Positions 1 through 7,609 of a stretch of DNA of 64,000 nucleotides are shown here, piece after piece (the first letter of the stretch is position 1; each line of letters begins with the position of its first letter). The notes beneath the pieces were generated by a model. The model had not been told where the DNA came from and did not search any database. It saw only the letters and a list, made by a program, of their open reading frames with translations. Source of the stretch: UBA668 sp043740085 (lineage in GTDB: Bacteria; Actinomycetota; Acidimicrobiia; Acidimicrobiales; Ilumatobacteraceae); the NCBI GenBank assembly GCA_043740085.1, contig JAYUCY010000143.1, positions 15,713-79,712 on the forward strand, in the 5' to 3' direction. Made by a program: the position numbers and the translations under genes.

Positions 1-479
1 CGGGCGTAGAGCACGTACAGCACCAGCAGCCCGGACCAGAAGGCGGGGAGCGACGAACCAATCAGCGCGAAGAAGCGGGCGATGTGATCGATGAACTTGT
101 TGTGCTTCCTGGCGGCGGCGATGCCAAGCCCGATACCGATCAGCGTGCCGCCGATCAGTGCGGAAAGTGTCAGTTCCAAAGTCGCCGGCAGCCGATCGAT
201 GAGATCGTCGAGTACTGGTTTGCGAGTGGTGAATGACGTGCCCATTTCACCTTGGACGAGATTCTTCATATAGGTGCTGTATTGCACCAGCACTGTGTCG
301 TCGAGGCCCCACCGAGCCTTCGCGGCAGCCACTACCTCAGGGTTGTTGAGGTTGCGCTCGCCCACGATTGACACCAGCGGGTCCGCTGGTGTCAATCGCG
401 AGACGACGAAGACGAGCGAGGCGATTCCGAGAAGGAGCAGCGGCATCACCGCGATGCGTCGGATCAAGTATCGCTTCAC
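1..479 (-). CDS. Peptide/nickel-type ABC transporter permease (DppB-like), partial
   Basis: Membrane subunit of a PepT-family (dipeptide/oligopeptide/nickel) ABC importer. The frame is open from a GTG at 479 to the left edge, giving about the first 159 residues. A hydrophobic first helix (residues about 9-28) is followed by LTPADPLVSIVGE, which matches the family's conserved extracytoplasmic PGDP-like stretch. RLPATLELTLSALIGG then leads into the second helix, as in DppB/OppB. The GTG lies 10 bp after the stop of the binding-protein gene, so both belong to one minus-strand unit. No ATG is available nearby, so the GTG start is the best choice. The EAA loop lies outside the window and the substrate cannot be read from this part. 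Confidence 0.85.
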   Translation of the reverse strand, partial: MKRYLIRRIAVMPLLLLGIASLVFVVSRLTPADPLVSIVGERNLNNPEVVAAAKARWGLDDTVLVQYSTYMKNLVQGEMGTSFTTRKPVLDDLIDRLPATLELTLSALIGGTLIGIGLGIAAARKHNKFIDHIARFFALIGSSLPAFWSGLLVLYVLYA

Positions 480-489
480 CTGTTGGCGA

Positions 490-2133
490 TCAGGCCCGAC
501 CGAGCTTGGTCAAATCGAGGTTGCAGCAGGCGCTATAGGCCATGCCCGTGATGTCCGAGCGGCTGGCCAGGAACAGATCCGGGTTCACGACCGGGATGAT
601 CACATTGTCGGCGATCATCGCCTCGGCCAGCTGCTGATACAGCGCGGCCCGCTCGGCACTGTCCTGGGTGGCGAACGCCTGGCTCAGCAGATCCGCCTGC
701 TCGGTGCTCGGCTCGGTCTTGGACCAACCCTGCCACTGGGTTCCCTCGGCCATGCCGAAGTACTGGACGTACTGGCTGGAGTCGGTGTGGTCGGGAGCGA
801 AGTAGAGCATGGTGACGGGAATGCCATCGCTGCCGATCTTGTCTGCCCACACGGCAATCTCCACCGGGTTCAGTTCGAGGTTGATGCCGACCTCCTTGAG
901 GTCGGTCTGGACCTGCTGCATCGCCGTACTGAAATCGACTCCGTAGACATTGAATGAGGGGTAGGTGGCGTCGAGCGTGATGTCACTGACACCGGCAGCG
1001 GCGAGCAGTTCCTTGGCCTTGGCCACGTCCTGCGTCGGCTTGGGAAGATTGGCCGTACCAGCGAAACCGTTGGGAATCGGGGACGGCTGCGACTGCCCGG
1101 CGCCGCCTGCTGTGACCTGAATCAGGTTGTCGTAGTCCAGCGCCAGACGGATTGCCTCGCGCACCTCCGGAGTGAGTGCTTCACCGCCGACTGCATTCTC
1201 GCTGAGAGCGAGGTAGACGAAGTTGAAGCTGGGCACCTGCTGCACTGTCACGTCGCTGCTGTCCAGGCCAGCGGCAACATCAGCGGAGAGCTGCATCGCA
1301 ATGTCGACGGCACCCTGCTCCAGTTGCTGCCGCTGTGTCACAGCCGTCGGAGTCTCCTTGATGATGACCTCGGGGAATGCGGCCGGTGTGCCCCAATAGG
1401 CGTCGTTGCGACTGAGTCGAAGCTCGTTGCCGGCGCTGTAGGCCTTGAGCGCGAAGGCGCCGCTGCCTGCCGAGTTGGCCAGGAACCAGGCCTCAGCCTT
1501 GTCGGTGGCGGGGTCGAGCGTTGCGCCGTTGGCAATCGCGACCTTGCTGTTGATGATGCCGAGGTATGGGCTGTTCACCTGGGCAAGGAACGCCGAGTTC
1601 GGGGCTTTGAGGGTGACCTTGACAACGCCCTCGTCGGTGGCGTCGATCGCTTCGATGCTGCCGGCGAGATATGACGACGAACCCTGAAGCCCTTGCAGGC
1701 GCTCCCATGAGAACTTGACGTCCGCGCTGGTCACCTTGCTGCCATCGGCGAACGTCGCGGTGGGGTCAAGAGTGAAGGAGAATTCGGTCTGCTCGGTGTT
1801 GCCTTCCCAGGCTGTGGCGAGGCGGGGTACCAGCGTCTGGTTGTCGCTGCTGTCGAGACCGATCAGGGTCTCATACACAGCAGTCATGTAGATCTGGCAG
1901 GTGTCGCAGTAGGCAAGCGACGGATCAAGCGAGTTGATATCCATGCCACGCGCGATGACGAGCGCGGAGTCACTGCCGGCGCTGGGGCTGCCCGTGCCGG
2001 AAGTGCCAGCGGTGGAGGGCGCATCGGGGTCGCTGCCGCAGGCGGCAAGCACCATTGCGCCGACGATCGCCAAGGCGGCAGTTCGCCTCGCGAATCGACG
2101 TCGGGTGCTCTGAGACTTCGAGACATGAACCAT
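490..2133 (-). CDS. ABC transporter substrate-binding lipoprotein, family 5 (peptide/nickel type)
   Basis: Predicted extracytoplasmic solute-binding protein of the SBP_bac_5 family, 547 residues, a usual length. The ATG at 2133 is chosen over an upstream ATG because GGGGAGGT sits 6 nt before it. The N-terminus is a lipoprotein signal: Arg-rich n-region, hydrophobic core, lipobox LAAC with the modified Cys near residue 32, then a Gly/Ser/Thr-rich linker. The mature part has family features such as SLDPSLAYCDTCQIY near the start, TFADGSKVTSADVKFSWER, and EVREAIRLALDYD in the second lobe. It is transcribed with the permease gene downstream and divergently from a TetR regulator that may control it (inference). 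The ligand cannot be told. Confidence 0.9.
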   Translation of the reverse strand: MVHVSKSQSTRRRFARRTAALAIVGAMVLAACGSDPDAPSTAGTSGTGSPSAGSDSALVIARGMDINSLDPSLAYCDTCQIYMTAVYETLIGLDSSDNQTLVPRLATAWEGNTEQTEFSFTLDPTATFADGSKVTSADVKFSWERLQGLQGSSSYLAGSIEAIDATDEGVVKVTLKAPNSAFLAQVNSPYLGIINSKVAIANGATLDPATDKAEAWFLANSAGSGAFALKAYSAGNELRLSRNDAYWGTPAAFPEVIIKETPTAVTQRQQLEQGAVDIAMQLSADVAAGLDSSDVTVQQVPSFNFVYLALSENAVGGEALTPEVREAIRLALDYDNLIQVTAGGAGQSQPSPIPNGFAGTANLPKPTQDVAKAKELLAAAGVSDITLDATYPSFNVYGVDFSTAMQQVQTDLKEVGINLELNPVEIAVWADKIGSDGIPVTMLYFAPDHTDSSQYVQYFGMAEGTQWQGWSKTEPSTEQADLLSQAFATQDSAERAALYQQLAEAMIADNVIIPVVNPDLFLASRSDITGMAYSACCNLDLTKLGRA

Positions 2134-2187
2134 AACGGGACCTCCCCAGGTCAGCGACCGGCCAGCGGCTTGGTGCACTGACTGAAG

Positions 2188-2214
2188 TTAATACGGTGAT
2201 TTTCCCGTCGTCAA
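2188..2214 (-). promoter_or_regulatory. Candidate promoter for the peptide-type ABC genes
   Basis: On the minus strand, TTGACG (2209-2214) and TATTAA (2188-2193) are separated by 15 bp, about 55 bp upstream of the chosen ATG. The spacer is shorter than the usual 16-18 bp, so this is only a candidate. The divergent spacer 2134-2284 must hold promoters for both the transporter genes and the TetR gene. Confidence 0.4.
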
Positions 2215-2284
2215 GAGGGGTCTTCGGACGGCGAAGGCTCGCTGTTGACACGCTTCGTACACTGGTGGCAGTAGAGGAGGCGGA

Positions 2285-2875
2285 GTGAACCAACGCGAAC
2301 TTCAGCGCCGTGAGACGCGCCGAACACTGGCCGAACACGCACTGCGGTTGTTCAGCATGAATGGCTTCGAGGAGACCACAGTGGAGGAGATCGCCGCCGC
2401 TGCGGGCGTGAGCCAGCGGACCTTCTTTCTGCATTTTCCGACAAAGTCGGCGGCCGCGTTTCCGGATCATGAAGAACGTGTTCGAAACTTCATCGATCGA
2501 CTCGGAGACGGGCAATCGGTCGAGAACCCCTTGCTCCATTTGTGTGAGGTTCTGTCGAGCGGACTCGACACAGGTTCGCCCACGCGTCGGACTCGCTATC
2601 AGTTGCTCGCCCAAGTCAGTGCGCTTCGCGACGAGGACGCGCGTACCGATCGCGACTACGAGGAGGTCGTCGCGGCGTTCCTCATGCGCGCCTGGGGTGA
2701 GTCGACCGAAGCCCGTGTCCGTGCTCATGCAATTGCCAATGCAGCGCTCGGTGTCTGCCGGGCGTCGCTCATCGGTTGGGGCGAGGAGGGCATTGATCCA
2801 CGCGAGGTTTGCTTCGAAATTCTTCACCGGATGATCGGTTCGCCGTTCGACGCTCCGCTGCACTCACTGCAGTAG
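2285..2875 (+). CDS. TetR family transcriptional regulator
   Basis: Predicted DNA-binding repressor of 196 residues, the usual TetR size. Residues about 8-55 form the three-helix TetR_N domain: RRTLAEHALRLFSMNGFEE, then TVEEIAAAAGVSQRTFFLHF with the helix-turn-helix. The C-terminal ligand domain is not assignable to a subfamily. The start is GTG, supported by GAGGAGG ending 4 nt upstream. It is divergent from a peptide-type ABC importer and upstream of a multicopper oxidase gene, and might control either; the sequence does not decide. No clear palindromic operator was found in the divergent spacer. Confidence 0.92.
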   Translation: MNQRELQRRETRRTLAEHALRLFSMNGFEETTVEEIAAAAGVSQRTFFLHFPTKSAAAFPDHEERVRNFIDRLGDGQSVENPLLHLCEVLSSGLDTGSPTRRTRYQLLAQVSALRDEDARTDRDYEEVVAAFLMRAWGESTEARVRAHAIANAALGVCRASLIGWGEEGIDPREVCFEILHRMIGSPFDAPLHSLQ

Positions 2876-2967
2876 GAGCGCCCCTCGCCGCCGTCTCGGG
2901 ACTTTGGGCTGGGGGGCAGGGACATTGTGCCCTATTGGGTTCCGTGCCCTGGCCACATGCTGGTCGC

Positions 2968-4356
2968 ATGGAAACAGTCACTCCGCAAGAGCCGAACAAA
3001 CGCGACAATCTCTTTGCGATCGCCGTTGGCGTTTCGCTGACCGCCCTGCTCATCGCCGTCATCGGTTTGGGTTTCGGGTTGCGAGCAATCGACCAGAGCG
3101 AAGCAAAGTCAGTCGCTGGTGGAAGCGCCGGCGGTGCGGCCGAGACGATAGATGTCTCGTTGACCGAGTTCTCGATCGATGACGTGTCGGTGGCTGCGGG
3201 CGGCATGCTGCGGGTGAACAATGCTGGATCGGTTCCCCATAACCTTCTCATCGAAGGCACGGACCTCAAGACCGCCGACCTCAACGCTGGGGACTCGGCG
3301 CAGCTGATGCTGAGCGATATCGCACCCGGTACGTACACGGTCTATTGCAGCATCGCAGGCCACCGCGATGCTGGCATGGAAGCCCAACTGACAGTGGGCG
3401 ATGCGGGTGCAGTTGCCGGCGGCACAGACAACTCGTCGTCGGATCACATGGACTACCAAGCGATGACGGACGCGATGATATCGACCATGTCGCAGTACCC
3501 GGCCGCGACGGAGGGTGTTGGCAACCCGATCCTGGAGCCCACCGAAGTGAAGGCGGACGGCACCAAGGTGTTCGACCTGGTAGCCGCGATTACACCGTGG
3601 GAACGTGCTCCCGGCGACATTGTGGATGCGTGGACGTACAACGGAGTGGTTCCGGCCCCGTCGATTCATCTGGAGATTGGCGACAAGGCCGAGTTCCGCT
3701 TGAAGAACGATCTGCCAATTGCCACCGACCTGCACCTGCACGGCCTCAACGTGGACATGCAGTTTGACGGTGTTGCCCCGATCACGCAGGATCTCATCAA
3801 GCCTGGCGAGACGTTTACCTACGAGTACACCGCGGACGAAGTGACAGTCGCGATGTACCACCCTCACTTCCACTCACAAATCGGGCTACCCAACGGCATG
3901 TTCGGCACGATCTTCGTCGGTCAGGTTCCGATTCCCTCGGGCCGAACCATCAGCGGCAAGGCGATTCCCGAGGAAGTCACCGTCGCCCAGGAGTTCCCGA
4001 TGGTGCTCAACGACTCGGGCGTCATTGGCTACAGCCTCAACGGGAAGAGCTTCCCGGCAACCGCGCCGATCGTTGTCAACAACGGTGACTGGGTGCTGTT
4101 CCACTACTTCAATGAGGGCACGCAAGCTCACCCCATGCACCTGCACCAATTCGATCAGATCGTGGTCGCCAAGGACGGGTTCCCGCTGGATCAGCCGTAC
4201 CTCGTCGACACGTTGAACGTGGCACCCGGCGAGCGCTACTCAGTGCTCGTTCACCTCGACAAGCCCGGTACCTGGGTCTGGCACTGCCACATCCTGCCCC
4301 ACGTCGAAGGTGACAAGGGCATGTTCGGCATGGTCACTGCGATAGTCGTTCAGTAG
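2968..4356 (+). CDS. Multicopper oxidase with N-terminal membrane anchor and cupredoxin domain
   Basis: Predicted exported copper oxidase of 462 residues. After a membrane helix (about 14-40) comes a plastocyanin-like domain (about 60-145) with a full type-1 copper set: H91, C127, H132, M137. Two oxidase domains follow, with HLHG near 256, HPHFH near 298, HPMHLHQ, and HCHILPHVEGDKGM near the C-terminus; these are the type-2/3 histidines plus a second type-1 site. The electron donor could be a metal ion, nitrite or a phenol; it cannot be inferred. ATG 2968 is chosen because it begins the charged stretch before the helix. An upstream in-frame ATG inside the TetR gene would add 53 unlikely residues. 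Confidence 0.88.
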   Translation: METVTPQEPNKRDNLFAIAVGVSLTALLIAVIGLGFGLRAIDQSEAKSVAGGSAGGAAETIDVSLTEFSIDDVSVAAGGMLRVNNAGSVPHNLLIEGTDLKTADLNAGDSAQLMLSDIAPGTYTVYCSIAGHRDAGMEAQLTVGDAGAVAGGTDNSSSDHMDYQAMTDAMISTMSQYPAATEGVGNPILEPTEVKADGTKVFDLVAAITPWERAPGDIVDAWTYNGVVPAPSIHLEIGDKAEFRLKNDLPIATDLHLHGLNVDMQFDGVAPITQDLIKPGETFTYEYTADEVTVAMYHPHFHSQIGLPNGMFGTIFVGQVPIPSGRTISGKAIPEEVTVAQEFPMVLNDSGVIGYSLNGKSFPATAPIVVNNGDWVLFHYFNEGTQAHPMHLHQFDQIVVAKDGFPLDQPYLVDTLNVAPGERYSVLVHLDKPGTWVWHCHILPHVEGDKGMFGMVTAIVVQ

Positions 4357-4357
4357 C

Positions 4358-4383
4358 GCGGTTCAGTAGCCGTTCAGAACCGC
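4358..4383. terminator. Inverted repeat between convergent genes, possible terminator
   Basis: GCGGTTC (4358-4364) pairs with GAACCGC (4377-4383) around a 12-nt loop, filling the 30 bp between the stops of the convergent oxidase and HAD genes. The phrase GTTCAGTAG, which carries the oxidase stop, is repeated directly after it. There is no T tract, so activity as a bidirectional terminator is an inference from position. Confidence 0.35.
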
Positions 4384-4386
4384 AGT

Positions 4387-5010
4387 TCAATTGAAGCCGA
4401 GCACGGCGCCGAGGTCGCAAATAGCGCCCTCGGCGCTGGTGACTTTGATGGTGGTCATACCCATCGCGGCGGCGGGCTTCAAGTTGATGCCCAAGTCGTC
4501 GAGGAACACGCACTCGGCCGGCTGCACATCCAGCAGTTCGCAGGCGATTTCATAAAAGCGGGGTTCCGGCTTACGGCACCCGACCTTGCTGCTCTCCACC
4601 ACTGCATCGAAGCGAGCCATGATTGCTCCTACTTCGGCGGCACGCTCGGGAGTACCGAACGAACCCGTCACGTTGTTGGTCAGGCAGGCCACCTTGTAGC
4701 CGGCCGTCTTCACTCGGTCGAGCAGCGCTACCATCTCTGGGCGCACTTCACCGGACAACAAGCCCAACACTGCTGCGCCCGGCACTCGATGACCGAGCGC
4801 CTCGGACTCGTCAGCGAAGAGCGCATCGAATTCGCTCCCGCCGATATCGCTGCGCTCCAGCTTGGCCCACGCATTGTCGTGAGGGTTGGTGGCGTTGACG
4901 GAGCGGATGAAATCGGCGGGCAGACCCTGTTCGGCTTCATAGTGATTGAAGGCTTCGAACGGACTGCTCAGGATGACTCCGCCGAAATCCCAGAGGACGG
5001 CTTTCTTCAT
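4387..5010 (-). CDS. HAD superfamily hydrolase
   Basis: Predicted phosphatase-type HAD protein of 207 residues. Motif I is DFGGV (D8 would be the nucleophile). The usual second Asp is Gly, as in HAD proteins resembling the N-terminal domain of soluble epoxide hydrolase and ACAD10. Motif II is CLTNN, motif III lies in KVGCRKPEPRFY, and motif IV is VFLDDLGINL. A helical cap fits between residues about 20 and 90. It is convergent with the oxidase and divergent from the NYN gene, with only 40 bp separating the two starts. The substrate is unknown. Confidence 0.85.
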   Translation of the reverse strand: MKKAVLWDFGGVILSSPFEAFNHYEAEQGLPADFIRSVNATNPHDNAWAKLERSDIGGSEFDALFADESEALGHRVPGAAVLGLLSGEVRPEMVALLDRVKTAGYKVACLTNNVTGSFGTPERAAEVGAIMARFDAVVESSKVGCRKPEPRFYEIACELLDVQPAECVFLDDLGINLKPAAAMGMTTIKVTSAEGAICDLGAVLGFN

Positions 5011-5050
5011 ACAGCCTTTCTAGATCACGGCATCGTAGGCTAGCCGAGTT

Positions 5051-6577
5051 ATGCCACATCATGTCGTCGTCGACGGATCGAACCTCGCTACCGAGGGTCG
5101 TACCGCCCCAAGTCTCAAACAGCTCAACGAAGCGGTACTCGCCTATATGGAGGAAGACCCGACGGCACTGATCACGGTGGTGGTCGACGCCACTTTCGGG
5201 CACCGCATTGACCCCAAAGAAGTAGCTGAGTTTGACGAAGCGGTCAGCAACAACGAACTGGTAGCGCCGCCGGCCGGGGCGATTGGCCGAGGCGATGCGT
5301 TTGTGCTCAGCATCGCGCACAAGGTCAACGCCGACATCCTCACCAACGACAGCTATCAAGAGTTTCACGCACAGTACGACTGGCTGTTTGACGAGGGTCG
5401 CCTCATCGGCGGCAAGCCGGTGCCACACATTGGCTGGGTGTTCGTCAAGCGGCTGCCCGTGCGGGGTCCGCTCAGTCGCAAGGTGACCTCGGAAGCAAAG
5501 CGCAAGGGCAGCGCTACCGGTGTCGGCGCCAGCCGTGGCCGTGGCCGTTCGTCGGCTGATGACGGCACAGTACGCGTGGGTAGCCCGGAAGCCAGCCTGC
5601 CGATGCCAGTACCGAAGTCGCCCCCACCGCGCCGCGTGGCGCCGGTCGAGGCGGTTGCGGAGGTTCCCGCCAAGTCCGGGCGCAGTCGAGGTGGCCGCGG
5701 TCGTGGCGGCGATGCTGTCGAGCGTGCACCGAAGCCGGCCGCCGCAATTGTTGCTACGCCGCCCGCCGGAAATACTTCGACGGTCAACGACTTGTTGTCG
5801 TTCCTGACCTTCATCGAGCGTCACCCCGCCGGCACCAGCGTGAACGCCATCGTCGATCACTACTCGTCACACGGCGCGTATGTCCGCATCGGCGACATGG
5901 TCGGCTACGTCCCCTTGCGGTTGATGGCCGAGCCGGCGCCGCGCAGCGCGCGCGAGTTCATGAAGGTTGGCGAGTCCGTCACGCTGATCGTGGAGAGCTT
6001 CGTGCCCACCAAGCGCAGCGTCGATTTGGCTGTGCCGGGCATGGGTACCGCCAAGCAGCTGGGCGAGGCCGCGCCGGCAAAGGCAGCCAAGGTTGCCAAG
6101 CCATCGAAGCGTGCCCCCAAGCCCACCGCCGACGAGCCTGCCGGGGTAGTAGCAGCCCCGACGAAGGCTGCCGCCAAGCCGGTGAAGGCTGCTGCCAAGC
6201 CGGTGAAGGCTGCTGCGAAGAAGGTGGCTGCCACGCCAGCGGCGAAACCTGCAGCGGCGAAGACCGTCAAGCAGCAACCTGTTTCGTCAGCTGCCAAGGC
6301 CGCGTCGGCCACGGCCGCGCCCAGGAAGGCGCCGCCCACCAGGGCCGCGGCGCGCCAGACTCCCGCCACCACCGCAGTGCCGGCGACGGCTGTGCCAGTG
6401 AAGGCAGTGCCGGTGAAGGCAGTGCCGACGAAGGCCGCCACCAGGAAGGCGACCGCGCCACAGAAGGCCGTATCGCCCTCAAGGACCGTGCCACCGAAGA
6501 ACGCCGCAGCGAAGAAAGCTGCCGCCGTGCCCGTCGTCGCACGGCCAGCCCCGCGGCGTGGGCGCACCACGGCCTGA
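5051..6577 (+). CDS. NYN (Zc3h12a-like) ribonuclease-type domain fused to S1-like domain and Lys/Ala-rich tail
   Basis: A 508-residue modular protein, probably acting on RNA. Residues 1-150 resemble the Zc3h12a/NYN PIN-like nuclease fold, with acidic positions in VVVDGSN, VVVDATF, GRGDAFVLSIA and ILTNDSYQEF. Residues about 150-240 are a disordered Arg/Gly/Pro linker with an RGG-like patch (GRSRGGRGRGG). Residues about 250-335 resemble an S1/OB RNA-binding domain (GTSVNAIVDHYSSHGAYVRI, then GYVPLRLM). Residues 340-508 are Ala/Lys/Pro-rich like histone H1, with a 21-bp in-frame repeat encoding AAKPVKA at about 6171-6215. The domains suggest RNA cleavage or decay, but no substrate is evident. 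It reads away from the HAD gene and towards xthA, which starts 17 bp later. Confidence 0.78.
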   Translation: MPHHVVVDGSNLATEGRTAPSLKQLNEAVLAYMEEDPTALITVVVDATFGHRIDPKEVAEFDEAVSNNELVAPPAGAIGRGDAFVLSIAHKVNADILTNDSYQEFHAQYDWLFDEGRLIGGKPVPHIGWVFVKRLPVRGPLSRKVTSEAKRKGSATGVGASRGRGRSSADDGTVRVGSPEASLPMPVPKSPPPRRVAPVEAVAEVPAKSGRSRGGRGRGGDAVERAPKPAAAIVATPPAGNTSTVNDLLSFLTFIERHPAGTSVNAIVDHYSSHGAYVRIGDMVGYVPLRLMAEPAPRSAREFMKVGESVTLIVESFVPTKRSVDLAVPGMGTAKQLGEAAPAKAAKVAKPSKRAPKPTADEPAGVVAAPTKAAAKPVKAAAKPVKAAAKKVAATPAAKPAAAKTVKQQPVSSAAKAASATAAPRKAPPTRAAARQTPATTAVPATAVPVKAVPVKAVPTKAATRKATAPQKAVSPSRTVPPKNAAAKKAAAVPVVARPAPRRGRTTA

Positions 6578-6594
6578 TTGGCTACGGTCGAGCC

Positions 6595-7365
6595 GTGCGC
6601 ATCGCTACCTGGAACGTCAACTCGCTGAAGGCTCGCCTCCCTCGTGTGGAGGAGTGGCTGGCCGATGTTGAGCCCGACGTGCTGTGTATGCAAGAGACCA
6701 AGCTCGCCGACGATGCGTTCCCGGCACTGACGTTCGCGGCTCTCGGCTACGAGAGTGCGCACCACGGGCAGGGCCAGTGGAACGGTGTGGCCATCCTGTC
6801 GAAAGTCGGTCTCACCGATGTGGCGACCAATTTTGCCGACGGCGGCGAACCGGACCCTGACGCACGCATCATCACTGCCGTGTGCGATGGCGTGCGCGTC
6901 AGCAGCGTCTACGTGCCCAACGGGCGTTCGCTCGACCACGAGCACTACCAGTACAAACTGCGCTGGATGGCACAGCTTCGTCGTCATGTCGCGGCACTGA
7001 GCTCACCCGACGAGCAGGTAGTGGTCACCGGCGACTTCAACATTGCACCCACCGACCTCGATGTCTACGACCCGAAGAAGCTGATTGGTGCCACCCACGT
7101 CAGCGAGCCCGAGCGCGCTGAACTGGCGGCGCTGGAAGCATGGGGTTTCACCGATCTGTTCCGCCAGCATCATCCTGAAGGCAAGCTCTACAGCTGGTGG
7201 GACTATCGGGCTGGCGACTTCCACCAGGGCCGGGGCATGCGCATCGACCTCGTGCTGGGTACCGCCTCGGTGGCTGCCCGGTGCGACTTCGCGATTGTCG
7301 ATCGCAACGCGCGTAAAGGCACTTCACCGTCGGACCATGCGCCGGTGATTGTGGACTTGGCATGA
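6595..7365 (+). CDS. xthA: Exodeoxyribonuclease III
   Basis: AP endonuclease / 3'-5' exonuclease of base excision repair, 256 residues, matching the family. It starts at GTG with MRIATWNVNSLKARLPR. The metal-binding Glu is in MQETKLADD, the catalytic Asp/Asn pair is in VVTGDFNIAPTD, and the terminal SDHAPVIVDL carries the catalytic Asp-His. It begins 17 bp after the NYN gene, so the two may be co-transcribed. Confidence 0.95.
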   Translation: MRIATWNVNSLKARLPRVEEWLADVEPDVLCMQETKLADDAFPALTFAALGYESAHHGQGQWNGVAILSKVGLTDVATNFADGGEPDPDARIITAVCDGVRVSSVYVPNGRSLDHEHYQYKLRWMAQLRRHVAALSSPDEQVVVTGDFNIAPTDLDVYDPKKLIGATHVSEPERAELAALEAWGFTDLFRQHHPEGKLYSWWDYRAGDFHQGRGMRIDLVLGTASVAARCDFAIVDRNARKGTSPSDHAPVIVDLA

Positions 7366-7375
7366 CGATGGCTGA

Positions 7376-7594
7376 TGGTCAAGCCGAGCCAATCGCGATT
7401 TCATTCGAGAGCAACCGTTACGGTTCGTGGGCGGTATCGACCACATCGAAGGTCGCAAGATCTTTGCCAAAGGCGAACTGCGCACCGTTGCTGACGATCG
7501 CCTGAGCGCGGAGGCCGAGGCGCTGTTCATCTCGATGGAGCCGGAGTCCTTCCAGCGTGTGGTCAACAACCGCGTCGAGCCCCAGCCAGCGTGA
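7376..7594 (+). pseudogene. C-terminal remnant of a PaaI/4HBT-type thioesterase
   Basis: One frame reads GGIDHIEGRKIFAKGELR and then SAEAEALFISMEPESF before a TGA at 7592-7594. This resembles the last strands of hotdog-fold acyl-CoA thioesterases (GRKIF..G.L ... AEAEALF). The frame is closed upstream by a TGA at 7373, and no N-terminal half (catalytic HGG region) is present between it and the xthA stop at 7365. It therefore looks like a 5'-deleted remnant of about 70 codons. A different 47-codon frame starting with the ATG at 7362 covers the same bases but shows no recognisable features. Confidence 0.5.
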
Positions 7595-7609
7595 GCTTGA
7601 CGGAGTTTC

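Noticed and set aside
2245..2250. TTGACA as -35 of the TetR gene
   Set aside because: No -10-like hexamer at 16-18 bp; the nearby TACACT is only 7 bp away.
7362..7505. 47-codon frame starting at the ATG overlapping the xthA stop
   Set aside because: No recognisable features; the other frame of the same bases reads as a thioesterase end.
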